Positions 8,655-17,369 of a stretch of 64,000 bases of DNA are shown piece after piece. The stretch covers positions 3,348,001 through 3,412,000 of the forward strand of contig NZ_CP104275.1 in NCBI RefSeq assembly GCF_025244925.1, read 5' to 3'. The translations under genes and the position numbers were made by a program. Position 1 is the stretch's first letter; every line of letters begins with the position of its first letter. The notes under the pieces are model-generated. The model ran no database searches and had not been told where the DNA came from. It worked only from the letters and a program-made list of their open reading frames with translations. The DNA comes from Arthrobacter zhaoxinii. Its GTDB lineage: Bacteria; Actinomycetota; Actinomycetes; Actinomycetales; Micrococcaceae.

Positions 8655-9326
8655 ATGATCCCGAACCGGACGCAGCACCCGCTCCACCAGCCTTCCGCCC
8701 GGCCCCTGGCCGGGATAGCCTTGGCCGTCGTCATCGCTGCAGCAGTCAGCGGGTGCGGCGCGCAACCGGGCGACGGCGGCACTGCCGCCCCGTCGCCCTC
8801 TGCCGCTGTTTCCACGGATACCGCCAGCCCCTCTCCCTCTCCCTCTGCCTCCTCCGGTACTGCCACCCCGGCTGCACCGGCAACGCCTGGATCGGACCCA
8901 GCCATGACCTCAGACGAATTCACCACCGGGCTCCTGCAGCTGCACGATCGGCTCAAACATGATCTCGGGGACCGTTACGCGGACGCATGGGTTGACGGCG
9001 GTGTACTCCACGTCGCGGTGACGGATCCGTCCGCCGAAGCAAAGGTGCGCGATGCCGGTGCTGTTCCCGTCACTGTGGCGTTCAACGCCGCCGAACTGCT
9101 GCAGGCCCGCACGCAGGTGCAGACCTGGATTGCCGGGAAGCCCGTTCCGCGAGTGGAAATGCACTCGATCAGTGCCAGCGGACGAACGGGTGCAGTAATC
9201 GTTACGGTCCCCGCGGAGCAGGTGCCCGCCCTGCAGGCTGCGGCCGACGAACAGTCTCCGGCCGGAAAAGTACCTGTCATTGTGGAGGAATCGGCCGGGA
9301 TGGCAACCCCCCTGTCCACAAACTAG
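8655..9326 (+). CDS. Lipoprotein with protease-prodomain-like C-terminal half
   Basis: 223 residues. A signal peptide with lipobox AVSGC (cleavage before the Cys near 33) is followed by a Thr/Ser/Pro/Ala-rich linker to about 75. The folded region from about 80 (LHDRLKHDLGDRYADAWVDG, then LHVAVTDPSAEAKVRDAGA) resembles the prosegments of streptogrisin/alpha-lytic proteases. No catalytic residues follow, so this would be a free-standing prodomain anchored in the membrane. It has its own AGGAGG site and lies just behind the surface protease. The prodomain reading is by eye and needs a profile search; it could be a general conserved lipoprotein. Confidence 0.65.
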   Translation: MIPNRTQHPLHQPSARPLAGIALAVVIAAAVSGCGAQPGDGGTAAPSPSAAVSTDTASPSPSPSASSGTATPAAPATPGSDPAMTSDEFTTGLLQLHDRLKHDLGDRYADAWVDGGVLHVAVTDPSAEAKVRDAGAVPVTVAFNAAELLQARTQVQTWIAGKPVPRVEMHSISASGRTGAVIVTVPAEQVPALQAAADEQSPAGKVPVIVEESAGMATPLSTN

Positions 9327-9377
9327 GAACAAGACAAGCGGAACCGGCGCCGGACGCCGCCTGCGGGCCTAGGGTTG

Positions 9378-9785
9378 ATGGGTCAAGCAGACGGCGTCTT
9401 CCTTCTTCCTGTCTGGACGTCTGCCATGGAGCAAACGCTGCTCTCCCTCCTCAGCCGCCGCACCGCATGGATTCTCCTCGCCGCCTGCACGGTGTTCTGG
9501 CTGGTCCTGGCCGCCGGATTCCTCGAGGCACCGATGGGCACCCCGCCCACCCTCATGTTCCTGTGGATGTACTCCAGCCTCATGATCGCCCTGGCCAGCG
9601 CACCGGTTGCCGCGGCCGCCGTCGCCGCCCTGGTGCTGCACCGCGCAGAAGACCGCGCCGAACCAGGGGAAACCGACGCCGCCGGTGCTGCCGCCCCCGA
9701 GCAGCCGCACGAATCACGGAGCTTATACCTTCTGCTCCAACGGCAGTTCAAGAAGCAGCAACAAACAAGTGGTCCGGACTCTTGA
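9378..9785 (+). CDS. Small two-helix membrane protein, function unknown
   Basis: About 135 residues with two hydrophobic helices (about 30-50 and 60-85) and a charged, Gln-rich C-terminus (LLLQRQFKKQQQ). Start taken as ATG 9378 behind AGGG; TTG 9375 or ATG 9426 are possible. No family is recognised. It precedes the sigma-factor gene by 78 bp and might be co-transcribed with it. Confidence 0.55.
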   Translation: MGQADGVFLLPVWTSAMEQTLLSLLSRRTAWILLAACTVFWLVLAAGFLEAPMGTPPTLMFLWMYSSLMIALASAPVAAAAVAALVLHRAEDRAEPGETDAAGAAAPEQPHESRSLYLLLQRQFKKQQQTSGPDS

Positions 9786-9863
9786 TAACCGATGAGTGCT
9801 CTGGTGTCCTGATCTGGCGGTCCAGCAGTGGGCCGGACCTGCTGCCGAAACCCCCTGCCGCTC

Positions 9864-10661
9864 ATGAGCGCTCTCTCCAGTGTTCCGCCGTCCCTGCTTC
9901 CATTCGAAAGAGCCCGCCAGGCACGCGGTGACCTGCAGCAGGCCCTGCACAACGAACTGGTCCTCAGATACCGCGAAATCGCCGAAACGGCAGCAGTTTC
10001 CTATGCCGGGAGGGGACGCGAGCTCGCGGATCTGCGCCAGGTCGCCTATCTGGGGCTCATCAAGGCGGTCCGGCGTTTCGACCCTGCTGTCGGTCCGCAT
10101 TTCCCCGCCTTCGCGGTTCCCACCGTCCACGGCGAGCTCAAGCGCTACCTCCGTGATTCCACCTGGATGGTCCGGCCGCCCCGGCAGCTCCAGGATCTGC
10201 GGACCTCCCTCGCCCGCCTCCAGCCGGAGCTTCTCCAGGCCCTGGGACGTGAACCTTCGCTGCGGGAACTCGCCGAAGCGCTGGGGGTCACTGCCAAAAC
10301 CGTTGCGGAGGCACTGAACTGCCAAAGCAGCCTGCGCCCGGAGTCCCTCGAAGCCCTCGCCGACATCAACGGATCGGAAGAGTGCGCCGTCGCCGACGGA
10401 CGGTTGGAACGCGCCGAAAACCTGGCCATGCTCCGCCGTGCTGTGCGGAACCTTTCCGGCCAGGACAAGGAACTGCTGTTCCTTCGGTATTTCCACGAGG
10501 AATCCCAGCAGGCCATCGGCGAGCGCCTGGGCCTGACACAGATGCAGGTTTCCCGTGGACTGGCCAGGATCCTGGTCCGGCTGCAGCATGAGCTCCTGGA
10601 CGCCCCCGCTTTCCGAGGCCGGACGGCCGCCCCTGCCGGCAAAGGCACAGCCACAGCCTGA
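9864..10661 (+). CDS. SigB/SigF-type alternative sigma factor
   Basis: 265 residues from ATG 9864; an in-frame GTG at 9828 would add 12. Region 2 (RELADLRQVAYLGLIKAVRRFDP, with FPAFAVPTVHGELKRYLRD), region 3 (PPRQLQDLRTSL ... REPSLRELAEALG) and region 4 (LSGQDKELLFLRYFHEESQQAIGERLGLTQMQVSRGLARI) are all present. This is the architecture of general-stress/sporulation-type group 3 sigma factors. The usual RsbW/RsbV-type anti-sigma and antagonist genes are not adjacent, so its control is not visible here. No clear ribosome site was found for either start. Confidence 0.82.
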   Translation: MSALSSVPPSLLPFERARQARGDLQQALHNELVLRYREIAETAAVSYAGRGRELADLRQVAYLGLIKAVRRFDPAVGPHFPAFAVPTVHGELKRYLRDSTWMVRPPRQLQDLRTSLARLQPELLQALGREPSLRELAEALGVTAKTVAEALNCQSSLRPESLEALADINGSEECAVADGRLERAENLAMLRRAVRNLSGQDKELLFLRYFHEESQQAIGERLGLTQMQVSRGLARILVRLQHELLDAPAFRGRTAAPAGKGTATA

Positions 10662-10715
10662 ACCTGCAACGCGTTCCTGCCCGGATACCGCCGTCGGCCT
10701 TGCTATCGTTCCACC

Positions 10716-11765
10716 ATGAATCCCTCCGCCGCTCCCGAAAACGCCGCCTCCGCAATCACCGCACCCACAGTCACCGCACCCACAGTCACCGTGCCTCCGA
10801 AACTGGCCAGGGGCGACCTGCTGCGCGTCATTGCCCCGGCGAGCAGCCGGGCCATGGTCGCCGAACACGACCACAGTGCACTTATCGAGAGCCGTTTCGC
10901 CGACCTGGGCCTGCGGCTTTCCTACGGCAGCCATGTGGATGAACGCGACATGTTCGACTCTTCCTCGGTCGCCTCCCGCGTCGCTGACCTGCATGACGCG
11001 TTTGCGGATCCGGCAGTCAAGGGCATCCTGACCGTCATCGGCGGCTTCAACAGCAACGAACTCCTCCCGTACCTGGACTGGGACCTGATTGCCGCCAATC
11101 CGAAAATCCTGTGCGGATACTCCGACATCACGGCACTGCAGAACGCGATTTTCGCCCGCACGGGCCTGGTCACCTACTCCGGTCCGCACTGGTCCAGCTT
11201 CGGCATGCGGGACCACTTTGACCTGACCCGGCAGTGGTTCGTGGACGCCCTGGTTGACGGCTACCGGATGGAACTCACCCCGTCCGCGGAGTGGACCGAC
11301 GATGCCTGGTTCCTGGACCAGGACAACCGCAGTCCCCTGGCGGGGGAAGGATGGTGGCCGCTGCAGCAGGGCAGCGCAGCCGGGCGCATCATCGGCGGGA
11401 ACCTGTGCACGCTGAACCTCTTGCAGGGCACCGCGCAGATGCCTCCGCTGGCAGGCAGCGTCCTGATGCTGGAAGACGATGCTTCCACCGATCCGATGAC
11501 CTTTGCCCGTGACCTCACCTCATTGCTCCAGTTGCCGGACGCGGAAGATATTCAGGGCCTGGTCATCGGCAGGTTCCAGCGTTCGAGCGGCATCACCCGG
11601 GCGCATCTGCAGGAAATCACGGCCCAGCCGGCGCTGGCCGGCCTGCCGGTCCTGGCCAACGTGGATTTCGGCCACACCCAGCCGCAGTTGACCCTGCCCA
11701 TCGGCGGCCGGGCGGAACTGGCGGTGGACTCATCCGGCGGCAGGCTGCGCCTCGCCGACGGCTAG
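10716..11765 (+). CDS. LD-carboxypeptidase / MccF-like S66 peptidase
   Basis: 349 residues. S66 serine peptidases either trim murein tetrapeptides (LdcA) or cleave microcin C-type peptidyl-adenylates for self-immunity (MccF). The nucleophile is S136 in GYSDIT, the charge-relay Glu is E253 (MLEDD) and the His is H320 (DFGHTQP). The inserted loop and SGPHWSSFGM region look more like MccF than classical LdcA. The N-terminus carries a short direct repeat (APTVTAPTVTV). No Shine-Dalgarno is obvious. It ends 4 bp into the convergent GT9 gene. Confidence 0.85.
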   Translation: MNPSAAPENAASAITAPTVTAPTVTVPPKLARGDLLRVIAPASSRAMVAEHDHSALIESRFADLGLRLSYGSHVDERDMFDSSSVASRVADLHDAFADPAVKGILTVIGGFNSNELLPYLDWDLIAANPKILCGYSDITALQNAIFARTGLVTYSGPHWSSFGMRDHFDLTRQWFVDALVDGYRMELTPSAEWTDDAWFLDQDNRSPLAGEGWWPLQQGSAAGRIIGGNLCTLNLLQGTAQMPPLAGSVLMLEDDASTDPMTFARDLTSLLQLPDAEDIQGLVIGRFQRSSGITRAHLQEITAQPALAGLPVLANVDFGHTQPQLTLPIGGRAELAVDSSGGRLRLADG

Positions 11766-12700
11766 AACGCGTCCAGCTTTTCGACGGCGGCCAGGACATC
11801 CTCCACAGTGACCGCCAGCAGAGCGGGATCAGGGTCTACGGCGAAGGTGTCCCCGCGGCGCCGGGTTTCGTCGGTCAGGGCGATGTGCGGGCCCGGAGGC
11901 GGCCCCCATTCGCTGACCGGCGCCGGGCCGAACAGGACCACCGACGGCCGGGCATAGGCGGACGCGAGATGCGCGGCACCGGTATCGGCGGAGATCACCA
12001 GCCGGGACCGGGCAATGACGGCGGCAAACTCCTCCAGCCGGAGTTCACCTGCCACGACGCGCTCCGGCGCCAGCCCGGCGGCGTCGGCCACGGCGAGCGC
12101 CCGCCGGCGTTCACCTCCGCTGCCGGTGAAGAGAATCGGTGAACCTGCGGTGTCCAGTTCACGGGCGACGGCGGCAAACCGGGCTGCGGGCCACAGCCGG
12201 CTGCCGTACGCCGCCCCCACATGGATCACCACCGCTTCCGGCGCCGTCGACCACGCCGCCGGCGGGTCCAGGCGGTAATCCAGCGGATCGGCAGGGATTC
12301 CGTGCCAGGACAGCAGCCCCGCCCACCGCTCGCGTTCGTGCACGCCGTCCTTCCACGGCGGGCCGTCCCAGCCGGGTCCGGCATGTCCGATGAGCCGTGA
12401 GGGCTGTAGTACCTCCAGCCGGCTGCAGCTCTCCGGGCCGCTGCCGTGCAGGTTGACGGCAATGTCGAGCTGTCCGGGCTCGAGGGGAATGGGCACATCG
12501 AGGCCGTGCAGGGGAAGCAGGTCATCCACGGCACCGGTGAGCGGCAGGATGGGGCGCAGCCACTCCTGCGCCGCATAGCGGATGCGGTGCCCGGGGAAGG
12601 CCCGCCGCAGGGCCTTCAGTGCGGGAACCGCCACCAGGAGATCCCCCAGTTTCAGTGCGCGCAGCACCAGCAGTTCGGGACGGTCAGCCGGTTCGGGCAT
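11762..12700 (-). CDS. Glycosyltransferase family 9 (heptosyltransferase-like)
   Basis: 312 residues from ATG 12700, chosen because AAGGA lies just upstream and the conserved N-terminus (LLVLRALKLGDLLVAVPALKALRRAFP) follows at once; the frame extends further but without conserved sequence. The C-terminal half has the nucleotide-sugar site typical of GT9: VVIHVGAAYGSRLWPA, then SADTGAAHLASAYARPSVVLFG. GT9 enzymes use ADP-heptose. It is transcribed divergently from the gmhB cluster, 158 bp away, and probably acts with it. Confidence 0.85.
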   Translation of the reverse strand: MPEPADRPELLVLRALKLGDLLVAVPALKALRRAFPGHRIRYAAQEWLRPILPLTGAVDDLLPLHGLDVPIPLEPGQLDIAVNLHGSGPESCSRLEVLQPSRLIGHAGPGWDGPPWKDGVHERERWAGLLSWHGIPADPLDYRLDPPAAWSTAPEAVVIHVGAAYGSRLWPAARFAAVARELDTAGSPILFTGSGGERRRALAVADAAGLAPERVVAGELRLEEFAAVIARSRLVISADTGAAHLASAYARPSVVLFGPAPVSEWGPPPGPHIALTDETRRRGDTFAVDPDPALLAVTVEDVLAAVEKLDAF

Positions 12701-12858
12701 GGTCGCGGTGTCCTTCCGGTCGGTGCTTCTCCTGCCAGGAACGTCCACATCCTGCCAGAACCCAGCGGCTCGGGATACGCGTGGGGCGGCAGTGGAGGCT
12801 GTCCAGGAAGTGACCGGCGGGATGTTTAGCTTTCCTTCCGGCGGGGAACAGATGCGGT

Positions 12859-13392
12859 ATGGAGTTCTTCCGGCCGCCGCCGCGTGCCGTCCTGTTTGAC
12901 CGGGACGGAACGCTGATAGTCGACGTCCCCTACAACGCGGACCCGGCACGGGTGCGGCCGATGCCCGGCGCTGCCGGGGTGCTGGCCGGGCTCCGCCGCC
13001 GGGGCGTACCCGTAGGGGTGGTCACCAACCAGTCCGGCATCGGCAGCGGGAGGCTGTCCGCCGAGGACGTGGCGGCAGTCAACGCCGCCGTAGAAGACCT
13101 GCTGGGGCCGTTCGACGTCTGGGAAATCTGCCCGCATGTTCCCGGCTACGGCTGCATTTGCCGCAAGCCGATGCCCGGCCTGGTGCTGCGGGCCAGCCGC
13201 CGCCTGGGGCTCGACCCCGTGGAAGTAGCCGTCATCGGCGACATTGGTTCCGACGTTAAAGCCGCAGCTGCCGCGGGGTCACGCGGTGTATTGGTGCCCA
13301 CCGCCGCTACCCTCCCCGCTGAGACCGCCGCGGCCCGGCTCGTGGCCCGCGATCTGGCCGAGGCCGTGGACCTGCTGTGGGGGAACGGATGA
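12859..13392 (+). CDS. gmhB: D-glycero-D-manno-heptose 1,7-bisphosphate 7-phosphatase (HAD-IIIA)
   Basis: 177 residues, the usual GmhB size. HAD motifs: nucleophile/acid pair in LFDRDGTL, motif II in VTNQSGI, and GDIGSD for the acidic motif. The Cys/His zinc loop CPHVPGYGCICRKP is diagnostic of the GmhB/HisB phosphatase group. It removes the 7-phosphate from heptose bisphosphate between the two HldE reactions. It opens a run of six genes that overlap by 4 bp each. Confidence 0.88.
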   Translation: MEFFRPPPRAVLFDRDGTLIVDVPYNADPARVRPMPGAAGVLAGLRRRGVPVGVVTNQSGIGSGRLSAEDVAAVNAAVEDLLGPFDVWEICPHVPGYGCICRKPMPGLVLRASRRLGLDPVEVAVIGDIGSDVKAAAAAGSRGVLVPTAATLPAETAAARLVARDLAEAVDLLWGNG

Positions 13393-14450
13393 GCCGCCGG
13401 GTACTGATCGCCCGGCTCGACGGCGCCGGCGACGTTCTGCTCGCGGGCCCCGCCGTCCGGGCAGTCGCCGCCGCCCCGGGAGTGGAGGCGGTTTTGCTGT
13501 GCGGTCCGCAGGGCGCGGCCGCCGGCCGGCTGCTGCCCGGCGTCGCGCAGGTATTGCAATGGCCCTGCCCCTGGATCCTGAACCCCGCCCCGGAACCCAC
13601 CCCCGACCTGATGCAGGCCCTGCTGCAGCTGGTCCGCTCCGCTCGGACCGAGGAAGCGGTAATCCTCACGTCCTTCCACCAGTCCCCGCTGCCGCTGGCG
13701 CTGCTGCTCCGGGACGCGGGGATCCGCACCATCACCGCGGCATCCACGGATTACGCCGGCACGTTGCTGACCACCCGGCTCAAGCCCGGGGAGGACTTCC
13801 TCGAAGACCAGCCCGAGGCCGAACGTGCACTGCGGATCACGGCTGCCGCGGGTTTTGCGCTTCCGGCCGGCGACGACGGCCGGCTGCGGCTGGGTCCGCT
13901 GCCCGATGTCTCCCCTCTGGTGGGCGCCGGCCCCTACATCGTGGTGCATCCCGGCGCCGCAGTGCCGGCACGGGCCTGGCCGGCACTGCACCATGCGGCC
14001 GCCGTCGAACTGCTCACCGCCGCCGGCTTCCGCGTGGTGGTCACCGGCGGCCCGGGCGAGAAGGAATTAACCGCGACGGTGGCGGCAGTCGCCGGCCTGG
14101 ACCTGGGCGGACGCACCGACCTGGCCGCGCTGGCGGCCGTCCTGGCCGGAGCCGATGCAGTGGTGGTCGGAAACACCGGACCGGCCCATCTCGCCGCCGC
14201 CGCGGGCACCCCCGTGGTCAGTCTCTTTGCCCCCGTGGTCCCCGCCATCCGCTGGGCGCCCTACCGGGTGCCGCTGGAACTGCTGGGCGAGCAGCACGCC
14301 GCCTGCAGCGGAACCCGGGCCCGGACCTGTCCCGTGCCCGGCCACCCCTGCCTGTCCGGGGTCTCTCCGGAACAGGTGGTGGAGGCAGTGCAGCGCCTGG
14401 TCAACGGCGTCCCGTCCCTGCAGACGCACCGCGAAATGAGGCACCGATGA
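13389..14450 (+). CDS. Glycosyltransferase family 9 (heptosyltransferase-like)
   Basis: 353 residues beginning at ATG 13389, inside the gmhB stop (ATGA). The N-terminus RVLIARLDGAGDVLLAGPAVRAV is the GT9 acceptor-domain signature. The C-terminal donor site has PYIVVHPGAAVPARAWP and VGNTGPAHLAAAAGTPVVSLFAP. A cysteine pair near the end (HAACSGTRARTCPVPGHPC) resembles that in ADP-heptose:LPS heptosyltransferases. Likely adds heptose to a surface or lipid-linked glycan. Confidence 0.87.
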   Translation: MSRRVLIARLDGAGDVLLAGPAVRAVAAAPGVEAVLLCGPQGAAAGRLLPGVAQVLQWPCPWILNPAPEPTPDLMQALLQLVRSARTEEAVILTSFHQSPLPLALLLRDAGIRTITAASTDYAGTLLTTRLKPGEDFLEDQPEAERALRITAAAGFALPAGDDGRLRLGPLPDVSPLVGAGPYIVVHPGAAVPARAWPALHHAAAVELLTAAGFRVVVTGGPGEKELTATVAAVAGLDLGGRTDLAALAAVLAGADAVVVGNTGPAHLAAAAGTPVVSLFAPVVPAIRWAPYRVPLELLGEQHAACSGTRARTCPVPGHPCLSGVSPEQVVEAVQRLVNGVPSLQTHREMRHR

Positions 14451-15475
14451 AGATCCTGCTGTGGCACGTGCACGGCGGCTGGATGGAGGCCTTCGTCCGC
14501 GGCGGGCACGAGTATCTGCTGCCGGCCACCCCCGCCCGGGACGGCTGGGGGCTGGGCCGCGGCGGCCGGCCCTGGCCCCGGTCCGCCGTCGAACTGGCGC
14601 CGGACGAGCTGCGCGGACAGCAGATCGACGTGGTGGTGCTGCAGCGCATCGAGGAAATCGAGGCCTGCACCCGCCTGCTCGGCCGCCGGCCGGGCCGTGA
14701 CATTCCGGCGGTGTTCCTGGAACACAACACGCCGCGCGGCAGTGTGCCCGAGACCCGGCATCCCCTGGCCGGCCAGACGGACATCCCGATTGTGCACGTG
14801 ACACAGTTCAACAGCCTGTTCTGGGACAACGGGGAGACACCGGTCCGGGTGATCGAACACGGCATACCCGATCCCGGCTATCTCTATTCCGGGGAGCGCC
14901 CGCACCTGGGCGTTGTGGTGAACGAACCGGTGCGCCGCGGCCGGGTGGCCGGAACCGATCTGCTGCCGGCCTTCGCCCGGACCGCTCCGCTGGAAGTCTT
15001 CGGCCTCGGCACCGAACGGCTGCCCGCGCTGCTCGGGCCGGACCGGCTGCTGATCCGCGGCGACCTCCCGGTTGCCCGGCTGCACCGGGAGCTGGCCGGC
15101 TGCCGGGCCTACCTGCACCCGATGAGGTGGACTTCGTTGGGCCTGTCCCTGCTCGAAGCCATGCACATGGGCCTGCCGGTGCTCGCCCTTGCCACTACCG
15201 AAACCGTCCGGGCTGTTCCGCCGGGGGCGGGAATGGTCAGCAACGATCCCGACGAGCTCCGCCAGGCTGCGCAGCTCTTCCTGGCAGATCCGGAACAGGC
15301 CCGCGCCTGCGGCCGGACGGCCCGCCAGGCCGCACTGGCCCGGTACGGGCTGGACCGGTTCCTGTCCGACTGGGACGGACTCTTCGCGGACCTGCTGACA
15401 GGAACGGCCTCCACCGCGCCGCCGCGTGCCGCGGCAGGACCCATGCCGGCATCAACAGGAGGGGGACAACAGTGA
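14447..15475 (+). CDS. GT-B glycosyltransferase (GT4-like)
   Basis: 342 residues starting at ATG 14447 in an ATGA overlap. The N-terminus ([25 protein letters not shown]) and the retaining GT-B signature near 232 ([23 protein letters not shown]) mark a GT4-like enzyme. Its acceptor and donor are unknown. It is coupled to the neighbouring GT9 and GT4 genes and so is probably part of the same heptose-containing glycan pathway. The C-terminal 20 residues are low complexity. Confidence 0.8.
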   Translation: MKILLWHVHGGWMEAFVRGGHEYLLPATPARDGWGLGRGGRPWPRSAVELAPDELRGQQIDVVVLQRIEEIEACTRLLGRRPGRDIPAVFLEHNTPRGSVPETRHPLAGQTDIPIVHVTQFNSLFWDNGETPVRVIEHGIPDPGYLYSGERPHLGVVVNEPVRRGRVAGTDLLPAFARTAPLEVFGLGTERLPALLGPDRLLIRGDLPVARLHRELAGCRAYLHPMRWTSLGLSLLEAMHMGLPVLALATTETVRAVPPGAGMVSNDPDELRQAAQLFLADPEQARACGRTARQAALARYGLDRFLSDWDGLFADLLTGTASTAPPRAAAGPMPASTGGGQQ

Positions 15476-16725
15476 AAATCTCGATGGTGTCCGAACATGC
15501 AAGTCCGCTGGCCGCCCTCGGCGGGGTGGATGCCGGCGGCCAGAACGTGCACGTGGCGGCGCTCTCCGTGGCACTGGCAGCCCGCGGCCACACCGTTCAG
15601 GTGTACACCCGGCGGGATGATCCCGGACTCCCGGACCGGGTCCAGGTCCAGGACGGCCTGGAGGTGGTGCATGTAACGGCCGGTCCTGCGCTGCCGCTGC
15701 CCAAGGATGACCTGCTGCCCTACATGGGGCAGCTGGCCGGCGGGGTCCTCGCCGACTGGGGCACCGAACCGCCCGACGTCGTGCATTCACACTTCTGGAT
15801 GTCCGGCCTCGCGGCACTGGAGGCAGCCGGCAAGGCACCGGAGGGCGTGCCGGTGGTCCACACCTTCCATGCCCTGGGCACCGTGAAGAAACGGCATCAG
15901 GGCTGCGACGACACGTCCCCGCCGGAGCGGGCCTGGCTGGAGCCCTCCGTAGGGCGGCGGGCGGACCGGGTCCTGGCCACGTGCTCGGACGAAGTCTTTG
16001 AACTCAAGGCCATCGGGGTGCCCGGCAACCGGATCTCCATCGCCCCCTGCGGCGTGGACGTTTCCCTCTTTGCTCCCGGGGGACCGGCGGAGCCGCGCGG
16101 ACGGCGGTACCGGATTGCCGCCGTCGGGCGCCTGGTGCCGCGCAAGGGCGTGGACCTGGCCATCCGTGCGCTGGCGCTGCTGCGGGACGAGGGCCTGGCG
16201 GACGTGGAACTGCTGATTGTCGGCGGCTCAAGTGACAGCGCGGGATTGGAATCGGACCCGGAGGCCCGCCGGCTGCTGGCCCTCGCCCGGTCCCTGGGCG
16301 TGGCGGACCGGGTGCTGCTCCGGGGACAGGTCCCCCGCGAACAAATGCCCGCGGTGCTGCGCAGCGCCGACGCCGTGGTGTGCGCCCCCTGGTACGAACC
16401 CTTCGGCATCGTCCCGCTGGAGGCCATGGCGTGCGCCGTGCCGGTGGTGGCGGCCGCCGTCGGCGGGCTGATCGACACCGTGGTCCACGGCAAAACCGGG
16501 CTGCATGTGCCGCCCCGGGATCCGGCAGCCCTGGCCGCGGCGCTCTCGGAATTACTGCAGAATCCCCGCTACGCGCGGCGGCTCGGTGCGGCGGGGCGGC
16601 AGCGCGCCTCCGCCCGCTACTCCTGGGACCGGGTGGCGCTGGACACGGAGAAGGCCTATCAGCTGGCCCTGGGGGCCACCGCCCGGCCGGCCCGGCTGCA
16701 GCCGCTGGGAGGGAAGGCACTGTGA
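15472..16725 (+). CDS. Glycosyltransferase family 4
   Basis: 417 residues from GTG 15472, which overlaps the previous stop (GTGA) and has an AGGAGGGGG site. The N-terminus [20 protein letters not shown] is characteristic of actinobacterial GT4 enzymes related to sucrose-phosphate synthase and MshA. The donor-site signature is [20 protein letters not shown] near residue 305. It probably transfers a hexose or heptose from a nucleotide sugar. Position inside the gmhB...hldE run argues for a role in the same glycan. Confidence 0.85.
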   Translation: MKISMVSEHASPLAALGGVDAGGQNVHVAALSVALAARGHTVQVYTRRDDPGLPDRVQVQDGLEVVHVTAGPALPLPKDDLLPYMGQLAGGVLADWGTEPPDVVHSHFWMSGLAALEAAGKAPEGVPVVHTFHALGTVKKRHQGCDDTSPPERAWLEPSVGRRADRVLATCSDEVFELKAIGVPGNRISIAPCGVDVSLFAPGGPAEPRGRRYRIAAVGRLVPRKGVDLAIRALALLRDEGLADVELLIVGGSSDSAGLESDPEARRLLALARSLGVADRVLLRGQVPREQMPAVLRSADAVVCAPWYEPFGIVPLEAMACAVPVVAAAVGGLIDTVVHGKTGLHVPPRDPAALAAALSELLQNPRYARRLGAAGRQRASARYSWDRVALDTEKAYQLALGATARPARLQPLGGKAL

Positions 16726-17369
16726 GCATCGAATCATCGGTCACCGCCGCCCCGGCCCTACCCGGTGCGGGACCTGCGGCACCGGAACAGGCCGTGCTGG
16801 ACCATCTGGCCAACGCGCAGCCCGCCCTGATGTCCGTCCAGCGGCAGGCCCGGCACCTGACCGACTGGGGGGTGGAGCTGGCAGCCCGCCTGCTGGCCGG
16901 GCACCGGCTGCTGACCGCCGGAAACGGCGGATCCGCCGCCGAAGCCCAGCACCTGAGCGCGGAACTGGTGGGACGGTTCGACGGCGAGCGCCGCCCGTTT
17001 TCCGCCATCGCCCTGCACGCGGAAACCTCCGCCGTGACGGCCATCGCCAACGATTACGGCTTCGAGCAGCTTTTCGCCCGGCAGGTGCAGGGCCACGGCA
17101 GGCCCGGGGACGTCCTGATCCTGTTCTCCACCAGCGGCGCCAGCCCCAACCTGCTGGCCGCGGTGCAGGCCGCGCACGCTGCCGGTCTGCGCACCTGGGC
17201 CCTTACCGGTCCCGCACCGAATCCGCTCACGGCCGCCTGCGAGGACTTCATCGCCATCGACGCGCCGGCGGCGAACGCGCAGGAGGCCCATCTGGTTGCC
17301 CTCCATGCGCTCTGCCGGTCCTTTGACGCCGAAATCGATCGGCGTACCAGCGCAGGAGGAACATCGTGA
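16722..17369 (+). CDS. gmhA: Sedoheptulose-7-phosphate isomerase (SIS domain)
   Basis: 215 residues from GTG 16722 (GTGA overlap). It converts sedoheptulose 7-phosphate to D-glycero-D-manno-heptose 7-phosphate, the first committed step to nucleotide-heptose. The SIS signature [11 protein letters not shown] at about 67-77, [19 protein letters not shown] at about 93-111 and the phosphate loop [10 protein letters not shown] at about 138 match GmhA. The N-terminal 20 residues are Ala/Pro-rich and probably disordered. The hldE start overlaps its end. Confidence 0.88.
   Translation: MSIESSVTAAPALPGAGPAAPEQAVLDHLANAQPALMSVQRQARHLTDWGVELAARLLAGHRLLTAGNGGSAAEAQHLSAELVGRFDGERRPFSAIALHAETSAVTAIANDYGFEQLFARQVQGHGRPGDVLILFSTSGASPNLLAAVQAAHAAGLRTWALTGPAPNPLTAACEDFIAIDAPAANAQEAHLVALHALCRSFDAEIDRRTSAGGTS

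Noticed and set aside
12701..12949. N-terminal extension of the minus-strand GT9
   Set aside because: Unconserved sequence overlapping gmhB on the other strand; a ribosome site precedes ATG 12700.
13244..14446. Upstream extension of the GT-B glycosyltransferase frame
   Set aside because: The frame overlaps gmhB and the GT9 gene and is Arg/Pro-rich. The conserved protein begins at ATG 14447 in an ATGA overlap.
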